From Nilaparvata lugens (taxonomy: Eukaryota > Arthropoda > Insecta > Hemiptera > Delphacidae), in contig NC_052509.1 in the NCBI RefSeq assembly GCF_014356525.2, positions 36,638,001 to 36,702,000 of the forward strand: a stretch of DNA of 64,000 nt, read 5' to 3'. The translations under genes were made by a program, and so were the position numbers. Positions 1 through 9,759 of the stretch are shown piece after piece (the first letter of the stretch is position 1; each line of letters opens with the position of its first letter). The notes beneath the pieces are model-generated. The model made no database searches. It was not told the DNA's origin and saw only the letters and a list, made by a program, of their open reading frames with translations.

Positions 1-800
1 AACTCATGAACCATTAATCAAACAACTAGCCTGAAGGCTCATTTGCATCTGAGACATGGCAGAGTGATAGCTTACCAAATAGCATCAGCTTCAACTCCAT
101 AGCATGTTCGGCATAAGAAGCGACACGAGTTTGCATAAGCGGCAAGCTCAAATTATTGGATATGTGATGATTCTTTGTGATGAGTGACTATATTCTATTC
201 CTTGTCGATATTTCAACTAAATTGGTCTGAGAACTAGTTTGGCACAGTTACGCTGCGGGCCGAAAATGTAATAAGAACTGTTAACTGAATAATACTAATG
301 ATCACTCAGAATGTGCTGCCCGCACAAAATCCTGTTTAATTGCTTTATGATTTTATATTTATTATGTTCAATACTTTTTCTCTAGTAATTTTTTTTCAAA
401 ATTTTAGTTTTTAAATTTATGTGTAATATCCAAGTATGACTATATTTTCATTTGATTTTTTACTTATTTCATTTCATTTTTTTTCTATTGTGGATAAAAG
501 TATGAAGAAGGGCCCCACACAGGATTACCTTGTGGGTTTCATTTAGACTTTGGTATACAATGTATTGTGCATGCGAAGATGTTTGCTACACCAGTTAAGA
601 GTGTTTTTTTTCTAAAATATTTTGTACAATGTATGTTGATTGGACGAATTAATATTATTATTATTATTATTATAACCGCAAGAAAAATCTGATGTGTTCT
701 TCGACTACCAGAAAAAGAACCGCTTCGAGTTTGCGGTTAAAGAAGCGCAATGAATTTTCACGCATGTTAGTTAATGAGATTTATCTTGATGAGTTTGAGT
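1..800. other. AT-rich noncoding DNA
   Basis: No coding potential, RNA gene or recognisable transposon was seen. A short (ATT)n run lies near 655-676. Confidence 0.5.
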
Positions 801-1520
801 TCAAGTGAACTCTCTACTCTTGGGTGACGTCGATGAAGTAGCTGTCAAAGAGGAAGAGCGGATGAGGTGAGGGAGAAGAATTGGAAAGAAAAAAGGAGAG
901 GGAATAAAGGTAAGTGAATGTAAGAAGGAGGTGCCAGAAAGTAGTCGGAAAGAAGAATGAATGAGAGAAAGAATTAGTGGTAGACAAAGAAGAGAAAAGA
1001 AAAAAATAAGAAAAATGAGAGAAAAACAGTCATAGAGGAGAAACGAGAAAATTTGAAAAAAATAATAGATAGTTTGGAAGATTAGAATAGAGTGTGAGAT
1101 ATTATTATGTGATATTCGAAGAAACATATTGCAGGAACAGGAATGGGTCAGCAATAGATTAAACAAGAGAGAGAGAGAGCGAGAGAGAGAAAGTGAATCA
1201 CGGGTAGGTGGTTTGAGAGAGTGAGAAATGTAAATATTTATGGAGAGAACAGGTTACCCATTACGTGGATTCTCTACAAAATTGAATAAGCAATAAAAAT
1301 TAAACGCAATATTGAAGAATTGGAGGATAAAAGTGATAGAGGTACAAGAGAGGAAAGACCGGCGAGGAATGATGAAGATAACAGAGAAAAATACAGGATG
1401 TAGAGCAACTCATGAAAGAGATTAACAAAAATGGTTGATAATAATAAGACGAAAAAAGTAATGTGAGAGACACATTCCGAAATACAGAATCAGGAATTAA
1501 GTTGGGCACGATCAATTTAT
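801..1520. repeat. purine-rich (GA) low-complexity tract
   Basis: The plus strand is dominated by G and A, with a pure GA run near 1166-1192. Minus-strand reading frames here give Phe/Leu/Ser-rich peptides, which is what a polypyrimidine strand produces by chance; they are not genes. Confidence 0.75.
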
Positions 1521-1785
1521 AGGTTGTACCACTTATTGGGGATTAGTTTCGTACATAGTCTCTAATGAAAACATAAATTCAAACTAATGATACGGTGACC
1601 TGATGTTCTACAGTTGGGCGAATCAGGTCCCGTGTTGTTTGGCCTCAGGCGGTACAAAATATTCTTATTATGTGCTTGCTTCTGCTTGGACATCGCATAA
1701 CATCTGACACACATGATGGAAAAGACTAGAATCTAGATTACACTCATATAATATTATCAATTTCTAAATACTGTACATAATCCAT

Positions 1786-2121
1786 CTAAAGGTGCATTCT
1801 CGTTTGTGCGTAAACTTCCGCAGTCGACGACGACAAGCATTGTTGACATTCATATTATCCAAATTTCAAGTGTGCTAAAACAGCAGATCAAATAACTTTC
1901 CATTATTTGTGTTTATTATTCAAGAATCAAAACATTTCTAATCATATCAACATATTACCATTTAAAAGTATGAAAAAGTATAAACTCAACCTCCCCCATT
2001 AAAACATAATTGAACATAATCTTTTAGGTTATTTAGACAAATTGGAATCTACCCAATCTGAGATCCCCACCCTGTTGTGGTCGACGACGGCATTTACGCA
2101 CAAACGAAAACCCAGCTTTAG
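1786..2121. mobile_element. short TIR MITE
   Basis: The left end (CTAAAGGTGCATTCTCGTTT onward) and the reverse complement of the right end (CTAAAGCTGGGTTTTCGTTT onward) match over about 48 bp at roughly 80 percent, sharing TTTGTGCGTAAA and GTCGAC. The interior of about 240 bp is noncoding. The target duplication is unclear, so the superfamily is unassigned. Confidence 0.7.
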
Positions 2122-3046
2122 TACATGATTATTTTCCAAGTATGAAAATACAAATTTTGTTGCTTCAACATGAAATTGTGATTCAAAACAGTTTTCAAGT
2201 ATTTTTCACTTAAAAATTGAGTTTCAACTCATAATCCTAATTATTAGAATAACTTTCCTGATATATTGGAAGACTTCTGAGACACAAATAATAATTTCTT
2301 ATTGAAATTGCATTTTTAACGAGCAAGTCTCATTTCTTTGTTATTCTGTTGAACAGGTGAGTTCAGCAGGGAATAACTTATCAAAGAAGATACAGGCCTG
2401 CTCACTACACCACTACTGAGATGTATTACCATATAGAATCAAGGTAAAACTGACTGAATTCAGTAGTTATAAATTATTTTAATAGAACTACTCGAATTGT
2501 TTAATTAATATGGAAAACTACATAGTAGTACTCTTTTTTAAACTCTTTTTTCAAATAATCACTTATACTAGTAGTTCTGTGAACAGTAGACCTCAGGCTC
2601 AGTAAGTTACATTGACCTGTTGTTATGTTTTTTCAAAAATTAATTAATAATTTATCAATTTAAAATGTCTAGAACAATCCTAAATAAACATAGAGCTTTC
2701 TGTCCTATCGTACCGTGACGTGTACTCCCGGAATGTGAGTATGAGCGCTGTTATCAGGACTGGCTGCCGTAGATACGCCAATCCAATCAACCCATCATAG
2801 AACATTCTGTGTTGTGTTGGCGAAAAATCGGTGTGATGAAATTAACAAAATAAACTACCATAATGCTGATTTCCTACAAACTTCATTTCTCACTTTTCAT
2901 AATTTTAGAAATCAATTTCTTTTCAATAATATTTGTTGCAATTTTGATCATCAGATTAGAAAAGAAAAATGTAAAAAAGTTTTCTATCAATAACTCAAAA
3001 CTCTAAACTAGAATCATGGCCTCAGCTTATGGGAAGGCAACGTTAG
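2122..3046. other. noncoding DNA with one MITE-core fragment
   Basis: No gene seen. At 2567-2596 a minus-strand copy of the motif GAGGTCTACTGTTCACAG plus flank occurs; the same motif lies inside the cores of the elements at 3047-6130 and 15704-17302 and alone at 36940-36966. Confidence 0.5.
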
Positions 3047-3335
3047 TTGACCGAGCGAAGTGAGGTCTAAGTTTCAAGTCGACGGTTTGGCATTTATCTT
3101 AATGTTTAAATGTTTGAATGTTTGAATATTTAAATGTTCAAATGTTTAAATCCACATTACCAAAACCACAGAGCTTTAAGCTTTACGTTAATAAAAGTGA
3201 AAAGCGATCAAGAAGTTCTTCATAAAATGATGGAATGCTATATTACTATATTAGATACAATTTATATTTAATTGACACCAAAAATTTTATTTTAGAATGT
3301 AAGAAAAAGTTATTTTGTTCGCTTATATCTAGGTA

Positions 3336-4031
3336 CTAGCCGTCAGGCTCGCTTCGCTCGCCATATCCGTCTAGCCAGGAGGCTCCGCCCCCTGGACCCC
3401 CGACTGGATCGTCCAAGAATGAAATCAGAAGGCTCGCTTCGCTCGCCTGCATTTTCCATTTGAGCATTTTTATCATATGTTTGGACAATCCAGTCGGGGG
3501 TCCAGACTAAACGTCTAGCTAAACGGATATGGCGAGCGAAGCGAGCCTGACGGCTAGTAATATAATATTCCCAGGATTGAAGTAGCAGTGCCCAATCAAT
3601 TTTTCCGCGATAAATGCATTCAAATCTTCAACTTGGTGCCAACTTAACAAAGTCAACTCAACTTAATGCCAACCTGACAAAATTATTAATTTAGTTGCCA
3701 GTTAACAACTGTTTCGAAGAGGTACTCTATCTAGATTATAGTTCTATAGTAACATATGATATGGAATTTTCAATTATTAAGAGATTGGGAGAAAAATAAT
3801 ATACATGTAAAATACGAACTTTAAACCCTTAAAAACAACCCTTAGAGTTAAAATATTGCCAAACGATTTCTTAGTGCGCCTCTAAAGGGCCAACTGAACA
3901 TACCTACAAAATTAGAACGTTTTTGGTCCGGTAGATTTTTAGTTATGCGAGTGAGTGAGTGAGTTAGTGAGTGAGTGAGTGAGTCAGTCAGTCAGTCAGT
4001 GAGTGAGTGCCATTTCGCTTTTATATATAGA
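3336..4031 (-). mobile_element. non-autonomous Helitron, copy A
   Basis: Read on the minus strand it starts 5'-TCTATATATAAAAGC at 4031 and ends GGCTAG-3' at 3336, flanked by A and T, the hallmark of Helitrons (TC...CTRR, inserted between A and T). Near its 5' end is a GAGT/CACT tetranucleotide run (3949-4010). About 480 bp of single-copy interior follow. The 3' 200 bp are a foldback module whose two arms both carry GGCTCGCTTCGCTCGCC. It is homologous along its length to the copy at 8967-9658 in opposite orientation. It has no coding capacity and so depends on helicase supplied in trans. Confidence 0.82.
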
Positions 4032-4625
4032 TACTACGGTCTTCCTTGTTTATTAGAAGAAATCTTTCGAAATCAAAATATCTCTGTTATGTGTTTTGAG
4101 AACATGTTTTCTAATTAAAGACCACTGTTAAAAATTGTCTTATTTTCTATCAAGTGGTGTATTCAATTAAATACTAAATTGGCAGTTACTTTACTGAAGC
4201 AAAACCGTTTAAAAAATTCTCTATCATCCCAGAAATTAAAATGATTTGTTTTCGCCTAATTTTTCTCAGTTTCAAAATTTCTTCGCAGTCATCTGTATCA
4301 AAAACTTATCATCAATCATTATAATAATTATATTTACATTCATATAATGATTCACTCTAACCTAAATAATAATTATCGTCTACAGAAGCATTAAATATAC
4401 AACCGTTGAAAAATCAGCTGTTTCCCCGTCAAATCTTTACAGATGTCAAGTTAATCCAAATTATTTGGTTTAAACCTGCTGCTTTGGAGGTTTAAACTTT
4501 CCAAGAGTTTAAACTCAATAAAGAGTGATAAACTGATAGTGTGCAAACGGAATTTTAGTTTGAACAAAAAAAAAATCCAGATTTGGTTTTGGCTTTAGCT
4601 TAAACTTACATGGTGCAAACGGCCC
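4032..4625. other. unassigned insert inside the composite element
   Basis: Noncoding. The right part (about 4560-4625) reads, on the minus strand, like a MITE end (GGGCCGTTTGCACCATGTAA), but a matching left end was not located. GTGCAAACGG occurs twice, at about 4541 and 4612. Confidence 0.35.
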
Positions 4626-4853
4626 TAAATGTTTAAATTTTTAAATGTTCAAATGTTTCAATGTTTCAATGTTTAAATGTTTATATGTTGCGCATTTACG
4701 GCGAAACGCGGTAATAGATTTTCATGAAATTTGACAGGTATGATCCTTTTTTAATTGCTCGCCGACGTATATACAAGGTTTTTTGAAATTTTGCATTTCA
4801 AGGATAATATAAAAGGAAAAAGGAGCCTCCTTCATACGCCAATATTAAAGTAA

Positions 4854-5565
4854 AAACTAAAAATCTGGTGTGGCCCACTCACACAACTTTCCTTGCCGTT
4901 ATGAAAATTGATCACGTAACGCTAGTGTTCCCGTGCATCTCAAGTCTACTATTCAAAGATTTGAGCCAGCTGGTGACAGGGCAATAACTCTGGAGACACA
5001 CGAGGTCTCCTCTTCATAGTGAATCATTCAATAGAATCAGCAGTTGCCAACAGTTTGCAATCACAGTTTGATAATCACATTTTCTCGAATTTCGAGCTTA
5101 TTTTTATAAGCTTTTTGTTTAAATTGTATCTGAAGCCTGATAATTGAGAATCTAAAATCAAACTTTGCATAGATGGGGCGGAGCTCCTGAAATTTTTACA
5201 GATATGGGACTTGTGGCAGTTGATAGAGCTCATCGATGACTATTTTAGGTATAACTTTGATCAAAATCGTTGGAGCCGTTTTCGAGAAAATCGCGAAAAA
5301 CCCTGTTTTTGACAGCATTTTCGCCATTTCAGCCGCCATCTTGAATCGCATTTGATCGACATTGTTCGTGTCGGATCCTTATAGGGGAAGGACCTTAAGT
5401 TCCAAATATCAAGTCATTCCGTTAATTGGGAGATGAGATATCATGTACACAGACGCACATACACTCATACACACAAACAACCCCTTTTTTGGACTCAGGG
5501 GACCTTGAAAAGTATAGAAATTTAGAAATTGGGATACCTTAATTTTTTTCGGAAAGCAGTACTAT
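4854..5565 (+). repeat. CTTTCCTTGCC repeat family, copy 1 (right end altered)
   Basis: This segment aligns almost base for base with 46938-47790, including the start CTGGTGTGGC..., the ACTTTCCTTGCC motif and the end segment TTTTTTCGGAAAGCA. Its terminal hairpin, present in the other copy, is replaced here by unrelated AT-rich sequence. It is noncoding and sits inside the composite element at 3047-6130. Confidence 0.75.
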
Positions 5566-6130
5566 ATCATTATACCAAAAATTTTATTATTTAAAATCAG
5601 ACTATAGAATTATTCATCATAAATCAGCTGACAAGTGATTACACAGATGTGTGTAGAAGCCAGTCTATTTCTGTATTTCCATAAGGTCTATAGTTTCAAT
5701 CAGGTACTTGTGGATGAGAATACTGCGTCAGGTCTAATGTTCACAGAACTACTAGTAGACAACTTACTGTCTACTAACGTTGATGGAACGATACATTTTC
5801 AAGATGTTCGATGTTTTTGAACGGGTAGTATTATAGTCCACTAGACAGCTGATTTATGATGGATAATTCTATAGTCTGATTTTTACGGTAATATTGGCGT
5901 ATGAAGGAGGCTCCTTTATCCTTTTTATATTATCCTTGAAATGCAAAATTTCCAAAAACCTTGTATACACGTCAACGCGCAATTTAAAAAGGAACACACC
6001 TGTCAAATTTCATGAGAATCTATTACCGCGTTTTGCCGTAAATGCGCAACATATAATTATTTAAACATTTAAACATTAAGAGAAATGCCAAACGTCGACT
6101 TGAATCTTAGACCTCACTCCGCTTGGTCAA

Positions 6131-6890
6131 TAAACACTAGTCTACTAGTTTCAACTTTCAAGCCATTTTCAAGTCTTCTTTTCCCAAGAAAGTCAATGCA
6201 AATTCTCCCTCCACTCGTATGCAACCCACCATTGCATGATATGTTCTCAAAAAAAGAACCAAATTATTATTTGAATGGATTTGATTCAATTTTCTCTCAA
6301 GAACGTTAGGAAGAAATCACAAAGTGACATAACTCCTCATTCCGAAATTGTGATTTTCTATCCAATGAATGAATAAATAAATAATCATAAACTATTTCCC
6401 AGTATTATCCTATCTTAAACCACATAACCAAATACTGAATGTCTACAGTAGGTCTTAATTCATTTTTCAAAACTAAACTGTTAACGTTCCATGATGATTG
6501 AAGGGTTTTTCATTATTTTTCCAGTATTTCGACTACTATCACTGCACAAGTTGTCTATTATTTCTCGCCTCAGTAACGAGACTATGAAACCCCTGTATTC
6601 AAGTCGATTGAAAGTGAGTGCTTTGACGTTGAGATGAGAGAGCAAATATTGCACAATGCTGTTCTGAGAGACAGTTAATAATATTCACAGCTGAAGAAGA
6701 AGGATCATAAAAGAGGTACGTGGTTGGAAGATTGGCATTTGTGAGCCGGAGATAATATTCGCTTGGTTGGATTAGTAAGACTTTAAAAGCAAAGAGGGAA
6801 GATGGCTCAGTACTGGTTGATTGATGAGCCATAAATGAGTACCGGTATTTCTTCAGCCGGTAGTCTACTCAAAAGACTTCAAATGGACCA
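6131..6890. other. noncoding DNA, nothing recognised
   Basis: Short reading frames here have no recognisable domain and biased composition. No repeat structure was seen. Confidence 0.4.
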
Positions 6891-7570
6891 TCTCATCTTT
6901 TTTCTTTCCACTTACTTTTCTCTTGCTAGTCCACCCTCTCCTCTTACTTCTCACATCTTCTCATTATTTTGTTCTTGTCCTCTCATTTCTTCTCTTCTAC
7001 CTAATCAAATTGTCTTTGTTTTCCGCCTTTGTTCTCACTCCACGTTGCTACAGACATTCTTATAACTATCCCAATGTTTGTCGTGTAGTTCTACACTTTC
7101 TTGTCCACCTCTTTCCAAACTCGGTCTTACTACTTTCTTCCTATCTTTCTTCACCATCACCTCTATCCTCTGCTTTTGTTTTCATGTTCTCCACATTGAA
7201 TCTTCTTCTCATTCTTCATTTTCTTCTTACATTCAAGAATAATGTTTAAATGATTTTTTTTTCAGTTACACATTGTTCATCATTCTTATTATTCTGCTTC
7301 TTTTAATTCTCTTACTTCTTCCTCTACGAATTTACCTTTTCTTCCGTGTATCTACTTTCTATCATCATTCATCCACCCGTATTCTTCTGTAAATATCAAC
7401 TTCCATTTCTTGTCTTTCATTAAGCTTGCTTGGTCTTCTCTTTGTTCTCTTTTCCCCTCACTCATCCTCACCATTTCTCTCTTGTTTCCCTCTTCCTCTT
7501 CTCATCTTGTCCTCCTTCTTCCCAATACTTATTTATTCTTCTTCTATGCTTTCTTACTTTCCCTCCACAC
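6891..7570. repeat. polypyrimidine (TC-rich) tract
   Basis: Long stretches of T and C with few purines. All frames yield Ser/Leu/Phe-rich peptides, so the apparent open frames are compositional artefacts. Confidence 0.7.
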
Positions 7571-7983
7571 TCTTGTAAAACTCTTGTGCCTCCTTGAGAA
7601 TGCAGTTAAGGGCGTAACAGGTAAAAAAAAGGAGGAGGAAAATGCAGGAACCTGCACACAAGCTTTTAAAAGCTGAAATACCAAGAAGATTGTTGGAATA
7701 GAGAATTCATGTGGATAAGGTTTTTAGAGATCTTCTTAGAAAACGTACTATGTTTGGTTGAAGTACTGTTTCTGCTATTTCAAGAATGGTGGATGTCATT
7801 TTCCAAAGAGTGATAATTATTATCGTAGCATTGTTCTGTATACACGTCATAGTTCATATTATAAGAAATTTAATGTATGAGTGACATTTATTGTATGAAC
7901 TATGAACAGTCTTATTTTTATAATAGTTCCATCAATTCAGATCAAATTCATTTCGGGCAAATTATCATATATTTATTTATACA

Positions 7984-8221
7984 CTAGCAGGTAACCCGTG
8001 CTTCGCGAGGGTCTATTTTAAAACTTGACGTAATGAAATCCAGAAGAATTGAAAATAGGCCTATAAGAATCCTCGGTTGATTAAGAATTTATAAGCTGCA
8101 TTTCAAGTGAATCAGTCCAGTAGTTCAGACGTGATGATGCGTCAAACATAATTTCCCAATCCTCTACACGTGTATACGTCTTTAAGCCAGTTCTTTCCTC
8201 TATTATAGTATAGAAGATGAT
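7984..8221 (-). mobile_element. short Helitron, copy C
   Basis: On the minus strand it ends in ACCTGCTAG at 7984, followed by T, after a GC-rich stretch containing GCGAAGCACGGGTTACC. It starts TCATCTTCTATACT near 8221, preceded by A. These are the TC...CTAG ends of Helitrons. It is noncoding. A related segment (about 80 percent) lies at 8511-8690 in the same orientation. Confidence 0.65.
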
Positions 8222-8267
8222 AGATAGATGGATATATCATCCATTTATCTATCATCTTCTACACTAA
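8205..8267. repeat. inverted repeat between two Helitron-like 5' ends
   Basis: The sequence from AGTATAGAAGATGATAG to CTATCATCTTCTACACT is an imperfect palindrome centred at about 8236. Two Helitron-type 5' ends therefore face outward from a shared centre. Confidence 0.6.
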
Positions 8268-8510
8268 AATAAAGGAAATGAATGAGAATAAATTTTGAAA
8301 GGTTTGAGATATCAATGTGCGGTTTCCACCATACCTTTTCTCTGGAAATCCTATCATATGACCACCTTTCAATTAAAAAAAGAAGTTGAATTCAAAGTGG
8401 TGGTTCCAAAATGGCGGAAAAAATTTGGGTGTGACGGAAAACCTGTTTTTATCATTCGAAAAGGATCCCTAATCTTACCTATCTTCTAATTACCCTTTCA
8501 AGAGAAATGT

Positions 8511-8690
8511 TCTGAACTGAAAACTTGATGTAATCAAATATTGAAGAATTTAAAATAGGTTTGTAACCATCCCCGGTTAAGCAAGAATCTATATGCAAAA
8601 TTTCAAGTTAATCAGTCCAGTAGTTCAGACGTGATGATGCGTCAAACATAATTTTCCTATACTACTTTACACCTGTATACCTGTATAATA
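8511..8690 (-). repeat. fragment related to Helitron copy C
   Basis: It shares the block CAGTCCAGTAGTTCAGACGT and its surroundings with 8100-8160, in the same orientation. No CTAG end is present, so this is a partial copy. Confidence 0.6.
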
Positions 8691-8966
8691 ATATTTTTTA
8701 ATTCCACCATATGATTTGGTGATTCTTTTATGAAATCGTATGTACTATTAATGAATTTTGAACATTAATTATGAAGAATCTAGAAGAAAATTGAAATTTG
8801 GGCTTCCAGGTGCACGAGATTGATATTTTTAGAATCTATGTTCAAAATTTGGAGATCTAAATCATTCCCGTTTTTCCAGTATGCAATCCACAAGTTGACA
8901 TGTTTTGATGCGAACAAACGAACTCACGAACAAACACAACCCTACTCTCTCTTCTTCTATCTTCTA

Positions 8967-9658
8967 TCTATATATATAAAAGCGAAATGGCACTCACTCA
9001 CTGACTGACTGACTGATTCACTCACTCACTCACTCACTCACTCACTCACTCACTCACTCACTCACTCGCATAACTAAAAATCTACCGGACCAAAAACGTT
9101 CAAATTTGGTAGGTATGTTCAGTTGGCCCTTTAGAGGCGCACTAAGAAATCTTTTGGCAATATTTTAACTCTAAGGGTTGTTTTTAAGGGTTTAAAGTTC
9201 GTCTTTTAGCATGTATATTCTTCTTCTCCCAATCTCTTAATTATAATTGAAATTTCCATATCATATGCTACTATAGAACTATAATCTAGATAGAGTACCT
9301 TTTCGAAACAGTTGTTAACTGGCAACTAAATTAATAATTTTGTCAGGTTGGCATTAAGTTGAGTTGTCTTTGTTAGGTTGGCACCAAGTTGAAGATTTAA
9401 ATGCATTTATCGCGGAAAAATATTGATTGGGCACTGCTACTTCAATCCTGGGAATATTATATTACTAGCAGTCAGGCTCGCTTCGCTCGCCATATCCGTT
9501 TAGTCTGGACCCCCGACTGGATTTTCCTAACATATGATGAAAATGCAGGCGAGCGAAGCGAGCCTGCTGATCTCACTCTTGGACGATCCAGCCGGGGGTC
9601 CTGGGGGCGGAACCCCTGGCTAGACGGATATGGCGAGCGAAGCGAGCCTGACGGCTAG
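8967..9658 (+). mobile_element. non-autonomous Helitron, copy B
   Basis: Starts TCTATATATATAAAAGC after A at 8966 and ends GACGGCTAG at 9658 before T. A long CACT/GACT tetranucleotide run lies at about 8990-9066. The interior aligns to the reverse complement of 3336-4031. The 3' end is a foldback module (9466-9658) with GGCTCGCTTCGCTCGCC arms. An apparent open frame at 9401-9658 merely crosses this GC-rich module and is not a gene. Confidence 0.85.
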
Positions 9659-9704
9659 TATTATATAGATTGATACATACAATATAATTCTCAATTATGA
9701 ATGA

Positions 9705-9752
9705 TTGGGAAAGGAACAACAGGCTTCAAGCCCAAAACTGTTCCTTTCCCAA
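9705..9752. repeat. perfect 14-bp stem-loop repeat
   Basis: TTGGGAAAGGAACA at 9705-9718 pairs with TGTTCCTTTCCCAA at 9739-9752. The loop itself contains GGCTT/AAGCC. A diverged copy of the loop and right arm (GCCCAAAACTGTCCCTTTT) lies near 22340-22375, so this is a dispersed repeat, not a transcription terminator. Confidence 0.65.
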
Positions 9753-9759
9753 ATTTGCA

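Larger units (their letters stand above)
3047..6130. mobile_element. composite long-TIR foldback element (family with the 15.7-kb copy)
   Basis: The left end starts TTGACCGAGCGAAGTGAGG and the right end at 6085-6130 is its inverse (ends CGCTTGGTCAA). Inside both ends come AAATGTTT-type octamers. Next comes an inverted block beginning with a GCGCATTTACGGCGAAACGC segment at about 4689, with its inverse at about 6030-6052. Last is a CAGACTATAGAATTATTCAT segment at 5599, with its inverse at 5846-5884. The element is noncoding. It has been enlarged by a Helitron (3336-4031), unassigned DNA (4032-4620) and a repeat (about 4854-5565). The second copy at 15704 supports the family definition. Confidence 0.75.

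Noticed and set aside
801..1515. Two minus-strand open frames of 121 and 71 codons
   Set aside because: They read a purine-rich strand backwards and are Phe/Leu/Ser-rich with no domain; composition explains their openness.
9401..9658. 85-codon frame ending at the Helitron terminus
   Set aside because: Its second half is the palindromic GGCGAGCGAAGCGAGCC module translated; not a gene.
9705..9752. Stem-loop resembling a bacterial intrinsic terminator
   Set aside because: There is no T tract and the sequence context is eukaryotic; a relative elsewhere shows it is a dispersed repeat.
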